Shown here in pieces: positions 1-5,075 of a stretch of DNA of 5,077 bases (position 1 is its first letter; each line of letters begins with the position of its first letter). The stretch covers positions 1 through 5,077 of the forward strand of contig JASBVX010000127.1 of assembly GCA_029960865.1 (NCBI GenBank), written 5' to 3'. The notes beneath the pieces were generated by a model, which saw only the letters and a list, made by a program, of their open reading frames with translations, was not told the DNA's origin and made no database searches. Origin of the DNA: Bacillota bacterium. GTDB lineage: Bacteria > Bacillota > Sulfobacillia > RBS10-35. A program made the translations under genes and the position numbers.

Positions 1-1126
1 CTTGGCGATCTTTGCCGCCAAAGGTGATGTTGTTCATGGTGCCCTGGCCGGCCGCCGGAATCCTCTGGGGAAGGGCCTGGCTGAGGGCCCCCAGGACCAC
101 ATCCACCGTCCGCTGGCTTGTTTCCACATTTCCTGCCGACACCGCCGCCGGGGGAAGGGCATCCAGGATGGTGCCAGGCCGGGTCAAAATGGTGAGGGGG
201 CGGAAGCCCCCCTCGTTGCTGGGGATCGCTTCAGGGATGGCAGCCCTGAAGGCATAGAAGGAGGCGCTCTCGGTGATGGCCCGCACCGCATTGATGCTCC
301 CTTCCACCTGGGGGTCGCTCTCGCGGAAATCCAGGATGGCCTCATCTCCCTGGATGGTCAACGTGAGGCGCAGGGCCACATCCTCCCGCCCTCGCCCGTC
401 GCCATCGAGGTAATCTTCAAAATGGTAGTGGCCGTCGGGAAGCTCGGAAATAAGGGCACGGGTCATCCGCTCCGCATAGTCCTGGAGGGCCTTGCCGTAG
501 AAGAGGACTTTCTCTCGACCTTCATCCTCCACATATTTCAAGAGGCGCCGCGCCCCCACCGCATTGGCCGCCAGCTGGGCCAAAAGATCCCCTCGGCGCT
601 CGTCAGGGGTGCGGACATTCCGCAAGAGAAGGGCCAGGACATCCTCCTGCAGTTCTCCCTCCTTCATGAGGCGCACGGGAGGGATGATGATCCCCTCCTG
701 ATAGAGCTCGCTGGCCAGGGGCAAACTCCCCGGGCTCATGCCCCCCACATCGGCGTGGTGAGCCCGGTTGGCCACATAGAAGAGGGGCTTACCTTCCCCG
801 GGACAGAAAACCCCCTGCACCAGGGTGATGTCGGGAAGATGGGTTCCCCCGCGGTAAGGATCGTTTAAGACCACCCCGTCCCCCGGGGCGAAGGTGAAGG
901 CTTTGACGGCCGCCTCCACACTGCGCGGCATGGAACCCAGATGGACCGGCATGTGCTCTGCCTGGGCAATCGTCTTCCTATCGCCATCGAAGACGGCACA
1001 GGAATAATCCCGCCGCTCCTTGATGTTGGGGCTAAAGCCCGTCCGCCGGAGGGTCTCCCCCATCTCTTCCGCCACCGCCTGATAGAGATGCTTGAAGATC
1101 TCCAGGGTCACCGGATCCTCTTTCAT
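1..1126 (-). CDS. hyuB: Hydantoinase B / oxoprolinase-type subunit (HyuB), 3' end beyond window
   Basis: Large partner subunit of the ATP-dependent hydantoinase/oxoprolinase family, cytoplasmic; with HyuA it hydrolyses a cyclic amide bond. The minus-strand frame is open from the ATG at 1126 to the left edge, giving 375 residues of a protein usually about 510-590 long, so the C-terminal third is missing. Family motifs visible in order: SPNIKERRDYSCAVFD (residues 32-47), AEHMPVHLGSMP (56-67), LNDPYRGGTHLPDITLV (87-103), NRAHHADVGGMSPGSLP (120-136) and SAGNVETSQRTVDVVLGAL (330-348). The start is set by GGGAGGA at 1134-1140, ending 7 nt before the ATG and lying inside the end of hyuA. The ATG overlaps the hyuA stop (ATGA, 1123-1126), which suggests translational coupling and a stoichiometric complex. 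The family is clear. The substrate (N-methylhydantoin, 5-oxoproline, lactam) is not; related acetone/acetophenone carboxylase subunits are an alternative. Confidence 0.93.
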   Translation of the reverse strand, partial: MKEDPVTLEIFKHLYQAVAEEMGETLRRTGFSPNIKERRDYSCAVFDGDRKTIAQAEHMPVHLGSMPRSVEAAVKAFTFAPGDGVVLNDPYRGGTHLPDITLVQGVFCPGEGKPLFYVANRAHHADVGGMSPGSLPLASELYQEGIIIPPVRLMKEGELQEDVLALLLRNVRTPDERRGDLLAQLAANAVGARRLLKYVEDEGREKVLFYGKALQDYAERMTRALISELPDGHYHFEDYLDGDGRGREDVALRLTLTIQGDEAILDFRESDPQVEGSINAVRAITESASFYAFRAAIPEAIPSNEGGFRPLTILTRPGTILDALPPAAVSAGNVETSQRTVDVVLGALSQALPQRIPAAGQGTMNNITFGGKDRQ

Positions 1127-3114
1127 GCCTTGTCCTCCCATCCCACGTGCACCACCCCGCGCTCATCCATCTCCCCCAGGGCCCCCGGGGGGATGAGCAG
1201 GGTGGAGGAATCCTCCAGGATCACCGCCGGTCCCCGGAGCGCTTGGCCGGCGGGCCAGCTCTCCCGCAGGTAAAAAGGCGTCTTCAGAGTCTCTCCGGCA
1301 AAACGGAGCTCTTCTTCCAGAGCCGGCTTCCACGGCCCCTTGGCTTCCCACACCGGCAGGGGCACGTCCGGCAGGGGGGCGAAGGTTCTCCCGTGAAGGC
1401 TGACGCACTCCACCGGGTCGCCGGGGTGCTGCTGCAGGTAAAACTGCTGGTGCATCTGGTGGAAAAGGGCCACTGTTGACGGAATATCCCCCTGCCAGGG
1501 CACTGCGAGCTCATATGCCTCGCCGCGATAGCGAAGGTCCAGGGAAGCTTCAAAAGAAAGGTCCTCAGGCGCAAACCCCTCCTGCGAGAGAACTTCCCTC
1601 CCCGCCGCCTCCAGCGCCAAAAGAATCTTCTCCAGGGGTTCCTTGACCTCGGGGCGCAGTTCCTCGAGAAAACTTTGCATGTGGTGGGAGATGGCCGGCG
1701 CCAGGGCCAACCCCCAGGCGGAAAGGGTGCCGGCGGCCGGCGGGAAAAGAATCTCTTTCATGCCCATGGCCCGGGCCAGGGACACCGCATGGAGGCCTCC
1801 CGCCCCGCCAAAGCTCACCAGGGCAAAATGGGCGGGATCGTATCCCTTTTCCGCCGTCACCCGGCGGATCGCCCGCACCATGGTGGCTTCCGCCACCTGG
1901 ATAACCCCTTCCGCCAGATCTTCCAGGGAGAGCTCCTGGGACCGCACCTGGCGCCCTTCTGCCTGCAAGCGGCGGAAGGCTTCCTCCGCCGCTTCCGGGG
2001 AAAGGGTCAAACGGCCCCCAAGGAAATGGGCCGCCGGGATCCGTTTCAAGAAGACATGGGCGTCGGTCACCGTCACCCGTTCGCCTCCCAGGCCATAGCT
2101 GGCCGGCCCTGGACGGGCGCCGGCCGATTGGGGACCGACCTGAAGGCTTCCCCCCGGATCAAACCGGGCCAGGGAACCGCCCCCGGCCCCCACCGTGTGG
2201 ATGTCCACCCGGGGCATTCGCAGGGGCAGGCCCCCGATGAGCCCTTCCCGGGTGAGGGGGATCTCTCCCGGCAAGAGGGCCACATCGGTGCTGGTCCCTC
2301 CCATGTCGAAGGTGACCACTTCTTTGAGGCCCAACCCTTTCGCCAGGTGGTGGGCCGCCACCGCTCCCCCCGCCGGGCCGGAGAGCATCATGGCCGCCGG
2401 CTGGCTCAAGATGCTTTGGGGGGAAAGATGCCCCCCCGACGACGCCATCACCCGCAAACGGGGCATCGTCTTCTGCAGCTCTTTAAGGTAACCGTCCACC
2501 TTGGGGGCGATGTAGGCCGAAATGACGGTGGTGCTGGTGCGCTCATACTCCCTGTACTCCGGGTTCACCTCCGAGGAGAGATAGACGTACCCTTGCCGGG
2601 GCGCCAGCTTCTGGCGGAGACGCGCTTCATGCTCGGGGAACTCGTAGGCGTGGAGAAGGCAGATGGCCACCGCTTCCGCCCCATATTCCCGGACCCATTT
2701 AAGGGCCTTTTCCATCTCTTCCTCCGTCAAGGGAAGGAGAACCTCAGACCCCGGAGCCACCCGCTCCCGCACCCCCAGCCGGCCTTCCCTGGGCACCAAG
2801 GGCTCGGGTTTGGGGCTTTTGAGATCATAGATCCCCATGCGGTCCTGGCGCCCGATCTCCATGACGTCTTCAAAACCCGCGGTGGTGAGGAGGGCTACCT
2901 TGGCTCCCTTTCGCTCCAGAAACGCGTTGGTGGCCACCGTCGACCCATGGATGATGAGCACCTCCGGGGATATACCCAGCTCCCCCAACCCCTGAAGCAC
3001 CGCCTCATGGGGTGCATCGGGGGTGGAAAGAACTTTGTGGCTCTGAATACCTTCAGGGGAAAAAAGGACAAAATCGGTAAAGGTTCCACCGATATCGATG
3101 CCGATCCGCAGCAC
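1123..3114 (-). CDS. hyuA: Hydantoinase A / oxoprolinase-type ATP-binding subunit (HyuA)
   Basis: ATP-binding subunit of the hydantoinase/5-oxoprolinase family, 663 residues, close to the family norm of about 680-700, so complete. It has an actin/ASKHA-like fold that uses ATP to activate a cyclic amide which the HyuA-HyuB complex then opens. Visible in order: phosphate-binding GIDIGGTFTDF (5-15), GSTVATNAFLERKG (57-70), TTAGFEDVMEIGRQDR (77-92), the SSEVNPEYREYERT region (180-193), SGPAGG (245-250), second phosphate loop TFDMGGTSTDVA (268-279), the glycine-rich VGAGGGSLA (308-316), GPQSAGARPGPASYG (327-341), then a C-terminal domain. The usual Cys of the PACYG motif is Ser at 339. The start is GTG at 3114, placed right before the first phosphate loop and preceded by AGGGAGG with a 6-nt gap. 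It overlaps hyuB by 4 bp and lies 124 bp after doxX. N-methylhydantoinase, oxoprolinase or caprolactamase-like activity cannot be separated by reading. Confidence 0.95.
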   Translation of the reverse strand: MLRIGIDIGGTFTDFVLFSPEGIQSHKVLSTPDAPHEAVLQGLGELGISPEVLIIHGSTVATNAFLERKGAKVALLTTAGFEDVMEIGRQDRMGIYDLKSPKPEPLVPREGRLGVRERVAPGSEVLLPLTEEEMEKALKWVREYGAEAVAICLLHAYEFPEHEARLRQKLAPRQGYVYLSSEVNPEYREYERTSTTVISAYIAPKVDGYLKELQKTMPRLRVMASSGGHLSPQSILSQPAAMMLSGPAGGAVAAHHLAKGLGLKEVVTFDMGGTSTDVALLPGEIPLTREGLIGGLPLRMPRVDIHTVGAGGGSLARFDPGGSLQVGPQSAGARPGPASYGLGGERVTVTDAHVFLKRIPAAHFLGGRLTLSPEAAEEAFRRLQAEGRQVRSQELSLEDLAEGVIQVAEATMVRAIRRVTAEKGYDPAHFALVSFGGAGGLHAVSLARAMGMKEILFPPAAGTLSAWGLALAPAISHHMQSFLEELRPEVKEPLEKILLALEAAGREVLSQEGFAPEDLSFEASLDLRYRGEAYELAVPWQGDIPSTVALFHQMHQQFYLQQHPGDPVECVSLHGRTFAPLPDVPLPVWEAKGPWKPALEEELRFAGETLKTPFYLRESWPAGQALRGPAVILEDSSTLLIPPGALGEMDERGVVHVGWEDKA

Positions 3115-3120
3115 GGCAAG

Positions 3121-3127
3121 CCTCCCT
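3121..3127 (-). promoter_or_regulatory. Ribosome binding site fixing the GTG start of hyuA
   Basis: On the minus strand AGGGAGG lies 6 nt upstream of the GTG at 3114-3112. It fixes the start at a GTG, and the resulting N-terminus MLRIGIDIGGTFTDF is exactly where the family begins. Confidence 0.85.
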
Positions 3128-3137
3128 ACCCCCAGCC

Positions 3138-3166
3138 AGTCTAAAGGATTTTGCAGGGGCTGCCAA
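3138..3166 (-). promoter_or_regulatory. Candidate sigma-A-type promoter for hyuAB
   Basis: Minus strand: -35 TTGGCA (3166-3161, 5 of 6 to TTGACA), a 17-bp spacer, and -10 TAGACT (3143-3138, 4 of 6 to TATAAT). Predicted transcription would start near 3131, about 17 nt before the hyuA GTG, just leaving room for the ribosome binding site. The -10 is mediocre, so this is a candidate only. It would let hyuAB be expressed apart from doxX. Confidence 0.4.
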
Positions 3167-3172
3167 AAGGTA

Positions 3173-3195
3173 AGGGGGCCTTCCTCCGGCCCCCT
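3173..3195 (-). terminator. Candidate intrinsic terminator or attenuator between doxX and hyuA
   Basis: A perfect 8-bp stem (3173-3180 with 3188-3195, AGGGGGCC on the plus strand) closes a 7-nt loop. On the minus strand, downstream of doxX, it is followed by TTACCTTTT, an interrupted T-tract, so termination may be partial. In the plus direction it is followed by CCCTTTTCCC, which is weaker, and no plus-strand gene ends there. Partial read-through would couple hyuAB to doxX expression. Confidence 0.5.
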
Positions 3196-3238
3196 CCCTT
3201 TTCCCTTCTTCCCGATTTTCCTTCTTATCCCATGGGTT

Positions 3239-3613
3239 TTACCAGTTCCAGGCGTCGACGCTCAGAAGCAGGATGAGGGCCGAGGCCAAAGCCCAGTTCT
3301 TCAAGTGATTGCTCATCTCGTTCGTCCGGGCCATGGGATCCTCCACGGTCCAGAAGTTATGCATCAAGAGGGCAGCCGACACCAGGAAGAGGGCCAGCAC
3401 CGCCAGGCCCCACTGCACGTACATCCCCAAGAGGATGGTGATACCGCCGAATAGAAGCATGAGACCCGTTACGACCACCGCCAGACCCGGAGCGGGGACC
3501 TTTTTGTAGCTGGTGTACTGGGTCATGGCCTTGTAACCCAGAAAGTGGTTGAGGCCGCTGAAGATGAAGTAGAGGCCCAGAATGACCCGAGCCCCATCCA
3601 AAAGCCACTGCAT
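3239..3613 (-). CDS. DoxX-family small integral membrane protein
   Basis: A 124-residue inner-membrane protein with four hydrophobic segments at about residues 4-25, 43-63, 66-84 and 105-119. It contains the family-typical RVILGLYFIFSGLNHF near the N-terminus and MHNFWTVEDPMARTNEM before the last helix. Length and topology match DoxX-family proteins; biochemical function is mostly undefined. Members include thiosulfate:quinone oxidoreductase subunits, and B. subtilis CatD is a DoxX-like protein encoded with a catechol dioxygenase under DUF24 repressors. The ATG at 3613 is preceded by GGGAG with a 7-nt gap. It is divergent from an HxlR regulator (132 bp between start codons), sharing a control region with it, and upstream of hyuAB on the same strand. 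I infer a role in thiol/quinone stress rather than a catalytic link to HyuAB. It ends in Trp-Asn-Trp. Confidence 0.88.
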   Translation of the reverse strand: MQWLLDGARVILGLYFIFSGLNHFLGYKAMTQYTSYKKVPAPGLAVVVTGLMLLFGGITILLGMYVQWGLAVLALFLVSAALLMHNFWTVEDPMARTNEMSNHLKNWALASALILLLSVDAWNW

Positions 3614-3636
3614 AGCACCACTCCCTCATTCTTTTT

Positions 3637-3654
3637 GGGTCTTCAAAGAGACCC
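3637..3654 (-). promoter_or_regulatory. Perfect 6-bp dyad at the predicted 5' end of the doxX transcript
   Basis: GGGTCT (3637-3642) and AGACCC (3649-3654) are perfect inverted arms around a 6-nt centre. With the doxX -10 box at 3660-3665, transcription would start near 3653, so the dyad forms a hairpin at the very 5' end of the mRNA, or acts as an operator at +1. Its loop and arms do not touch the doxX ribosome binding site at 3621-3625. The structure is seen directly; the role is inferred. Confidence 0.4.
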
Positions 3655-3659
3655 CTAAT

Positions 3660-3689
3660 ACTATATGTTCTGCCTTTGCTATATGTCCA
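3660..3689 (-). promoter_or_regulatory. Promoter of doxX
   Basis: Minus strand: -35 TGGACA (3689-3684, 5 of 6 to TTGACA), an 18-bp spacer, and -10 TATAGT (3665-3660, 5 of 6 to TATAAT). It lies in a locally AT-rich gap between divergent genes and predicts a leader of about 40 nt before doxX. This is the best-matching promoter in the window. Confidence 0.65.
3661..3686. repeat. Direct repeat CTATATGT x2, candidate HxlR operator
   Basis: CTATATGT occurs at 3661-3668 and again at 3679-3686, start to start 18 bp (just under two helical turns). One copy covers most of the doxX -10 box and the other overlaps its -35 box, so a bound protein would block RNA polymerase. B. subtilis HxlR is known to bind directly repeated sites, and DUF24 regulators act as dimers. 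Two further imperfect dyads lie nearby: GTCCAC/GTGGGC (3685-3690, 3699-3704) and TTCTGCC/GGCAGAA (3668-3674, 3702-3708). Which element is the operator cannot be settled by eye. Confidence 0.45.
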
Positions 3690-3694
3690 CAACT

Positions 3695-3723
3695 TTTAGT
3701 GGGCAGAAGGGTTGCGATACAAT
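3695..3723 (+). promoter_or_regulatory. Candidate promoter of the HxlR-family gene
   Basis: Plus strand -10 TACAAT (3718-3723, 5 of 6) with a weak -35 TTTAGT at 3695-3700 after a 17-bp spacer. Transcription would start near 3730, just before the ribosome binding site at 3733-3738, giving a very short leader. Its -35 lies only 5 bp from the -35 of the divergent doxX promoter, so one bound dimer could control both directions. Confidence 0.45.
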
Positions 3724-3732
3724 AATGCGGAA

Positions 3733-3738
3733 AGGAGG
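3733..3738 (+). promoter_or_regulatory. Strong ribosome binding site selecting GTG 3746
   Basis: AGGAGG lies 7 nt before GTG 3746, an ideal spacing. In-frame ATGs at 3665, 3683 and 3725 have no such site, and the first two would precede the candidate -10 box at 3718. This decides the start of the regulator. Confidence 0.85.
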
Positions 3739-3745
3739 CACCGCC

Positions 3746-4066
3746 GTGGTGCAGGATGTCTGCCCAATCGCCCGCACCGCCGCCCTCATCGGGGATGTCT
3801 ACGTGCTTTTGATCCTCAGGGATCTTCGCGATGGGCCCCAGCGTTTCACCAGCCTCGAGCGTTCGATCGGGGTTAACCCCCGGACCTTGAGCAACCGGCT
3901 GCACCGCATGGAAGCGGAAGGGCTCCTGGTCCGCCGCCAGTATCCGGAGATCCCTCCGCGGGTGGAATACGATCTGACCGAAATGGGGAGAGCCCTGATC
4001 CCCCTCCTGGACATGATGCGCCAGTGGGGAGAAGCCTGGATTCCCTACCCTTCCCCTACCCTTTAA
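3746..4066 (+). CDS. HxlR-family (DUF24) winged-helix transcriptional regulator
   Basis: A 106-residue cytoplasmic DNA-binding repressor or activator of the HxlR/DUF24 family (usual length about 100-130). Starting at GTG 3746, the protein opens MVQDVCPIARTAALIGD, with Cys6 followed by Pro at the family position, then VLLILRDL (20-27). The helix-turn-helix spans about 34-61, with recognition helix NPRTLSNRLHRMEAEGLL (44-61), a wing at 62-78 (VRRQYPEIPPRVEYDLT) and a C-terminal dimerisation helix from about 79. The usual GGKW after the first helix is here GDVY. In B. subtilis YodB and CatR the conserved N-terminal Cys senses quinones, diamide and other electrophiles. Divergent from doxX with promoters nearly back to back, so it likely controls doxX and itself. 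Its stop overlaps the stop of the transporter remnant. The family is secure; the inducer is inferred. Confidence 0.9.
   Translation: MVQDVCPIARTAALIGDVYVLLILRDLRDGPQRFTSLERSIGVNPRTLSNRLHRMEAEGLLVRRQYPEIPPRVEYDLTEMGRALIPLLDMMRQWGEAWIPYPSPTL
4063..4066. other. Shared palindromic stop TTAA of convergent genes
   Basis: The plus-strand regulator stops with TAA at 4064-4066 and the minus-strand transporter frame stops with TAA at 4065-4063. The 4-bp palindrome TTAA serves both, so there is no intergenic space and no terminator hairpin between them. Transcripts from both sides must run into each other's coding region. Confidence 0.85.
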
Positions 4067-4912
4067 GCGGTCTTTCGCCTGGAACCCAGGATGGCAGCCG
4101 CCATTCCCAGGACAAGAAGGGCCGCCACATAGTATCCGCCTGCAGCCCAGCCCCAGTTTTTCACCACATAGGTGCTGACGAAAGGCGTTGTTCCCGCCAC
4201 AAGGGCATTGCCCATCTGATAGGCGAAACTCACCCCGGTGGTGCGGGCCAAAGTGGGAAAGAGGGAAGAAAGGAAGCTAGCCTGAGGGGCATAGGCTACC
4301 CCGTGGGAAAAGCCTCCAAGAAGAACGGCGAACACCAGAATCGCGAGATGGCCAAAAGCCACCCCCGCCAAAAGCCCTGTCCCCGTCATCCCCAAAAGGC
4401 CGGCAAAGATAAAGGGCAGCGTCCCATGCTTTTCTCCCCAAACCCCCCCGAGGATCACGCCTAAGAGCTCCGCCAGGCCGAAACCGAAGACGATGAGAAG
4501 ATAAAAGTTGGTGTCAATAAGGCCCTGGGCCCTGGCGGTGCCCGGGAGGGTCGTTCAGCTGTACATGAACCCAGCCCCCACGGCCCCCGTCAAAAAGGTC
4601 CCGGCCACCACCTGCCAGGGATAATGGCTGAGGACGGTGCCGATGGGATTAGGGACTTCCTCGGCTTTCTCCTTGGCCTCTTGGTATTCCGCCGCTTCGG
4701 GAAAGCGCAGGCGAAAAAGGAGCCCCACGAAAACCATCACCACGGAGAAGAGAAAGGCCAGGCGCCAGGCCCAGCTCAAGACTGCCTCACCTAAAAGATG
4801 CTCGAGGAAAAGGAGCATCCCGGCAGCCAGAAGGATGCCCAAGGGCACACCACTTTGCACCAGAATCTGCGCCACAGTCTTCCTGGGGGTCATAGAAACC
4901 GCCGCCTGGAGA

Positions 4913-4934
4913 CCCGCCTCCTTCAGGGGGCGGG
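4913..4934. repeat. GC-rich hairpin near the break point of the transporter
   Basis: CCCGCC (4913-4918) pairs with GGCGGG (4929-4934), with two more pairs inside and a 4-nt loop. In the minus direction it precedes the part of the frame that resembles MHS transporters. It falls close to where family resemblance is lost (about 4870-4920), so it may mark a rearrangement junction or be the remains of a terminator. No T-tract follows directly on either strand. Confidence 0.3.
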
Positions 4935-4961
4935 AGGAAAGGCGGCTAAACCTCCTTTCTT

Positions 4962-5075
4962 TTAAGGCGTCCACATTCTCCAGGAACACGGAGCAAGCAC
5001 AACAATATCTTCACGGCGGGCATTTTGCGTGAGTCGTTTCCCATCCCGCATCGCGTGCAGGCTCAACTTTCCACC
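4962..5075 (-). other. Unidentified open frame entering from the right edge, ending at 4962
   Basis: On the minus strand one frame is open from the window edge to a TAA at 4964-4962, giving 37 residues including RDGKRLTQNARREDIVVLAP. It is in a different frame from the transporter remnant and overlaps its nominal start. The stretch is charged rather than hydrophobic, so it is not the missing membrane part. It could be the end of a neighbouring gene, possibly a mobile element, or chance. I do not recognise it. Confidence 0.2.

Larger units (their letters stand above)
4063..4989 (-). pseudogene. MHS-type major facilitator transporter, truncated and interrupted by UGA
   Basis: Remnant of a metabolite:H+ symporter (ProP/ShiA/KgtP-like) of the inner membrane. 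From about 4870 the minus frame matches the family: VQSGVPLGILLAAG (helix 5), AWRLAFLFSVVMVFVGLLFRLR (helix 6, split here only by loop sequence before it), a charged central loop, then helices 7-12. The C-terminal half has APQASFLSSLFPTLARTTG and VSFAYQMGNALVAG, typical of MHS proteins. TGA at 4557-4555 interrupts helix 7 after GAGFMYS, yet homology continues in the same frame with TTLPGTARAQGLIDTNFY, so this is a nonsense change, probably from TGG (Trp), not a frameshift. About 120-150 N-terminal residues (helices 1-4) are missing and the frame is closed by TGA at 5013-5011. The GTG at 4989 has no ribosome binding site, so the left boundary is only nominal. Substrate unknown. A sequencing error could explain the UGA but not also the missing N-terminus. 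Confidence 0.8.

Noticed and set aside
2..868. Long plus-strand open frame opposite hyuB
   Set aside because: It is antisense to a frame with clear HyuB motifs, has no family-like motifs of its own, and long antisense frames are expected in GC-rich coding DNA.
1675..3144. A 489-codon plus-strand open frame opposite hyuA
   Set aside because: It mirrors hyuA codon bias, is rich in Gly, Pro, His and Arg with no recognisable domain, and has no convincing ribosome binding site.
3153..3163. Small GCAG/CTGC hairpin in the spacer of the candidate hyuAB promoter
   Set aside because: Four base pairs with a 3-nt loop are expected by chance in GC-rich DNA.
3626..3904. Minus-strand open frame across the control region and the regulator
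   Set aside because: It would run through the doxX promoter and the HxlR coding sequence antisense; no domain and no ribosome binding site.
4063..4458. Separate small membrane protein starting at GTG 4458
   Set aside because: Homology to the same transporter continues upstream of 4458 in the same frame to the UGA at 4555, so this is a piece of one gene, not an independent one.
4024..4464. Plus-strand open frame opposite the C-terminal half of the transporter
   Set aside because: Hydrophilic and unlike any family I know; the opposite strand carries clear membrane helices and MHS motifs.
4510..4557. Selenocysteine insertion at the internal UGA
   Set aside because: No hairpin with the bulged U and GU-bearing apical loop of bacterial SECIS elements follows the UGA, and MHS transporters are not known selenoproteins.
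4637..5032. Plus-strand open frame opposite the N-terminal half of the transporter remnant
   Set aside because: Arg- and Ser-rich composition typical of antisense to hydrophobic helices; no start signals or domain seen.
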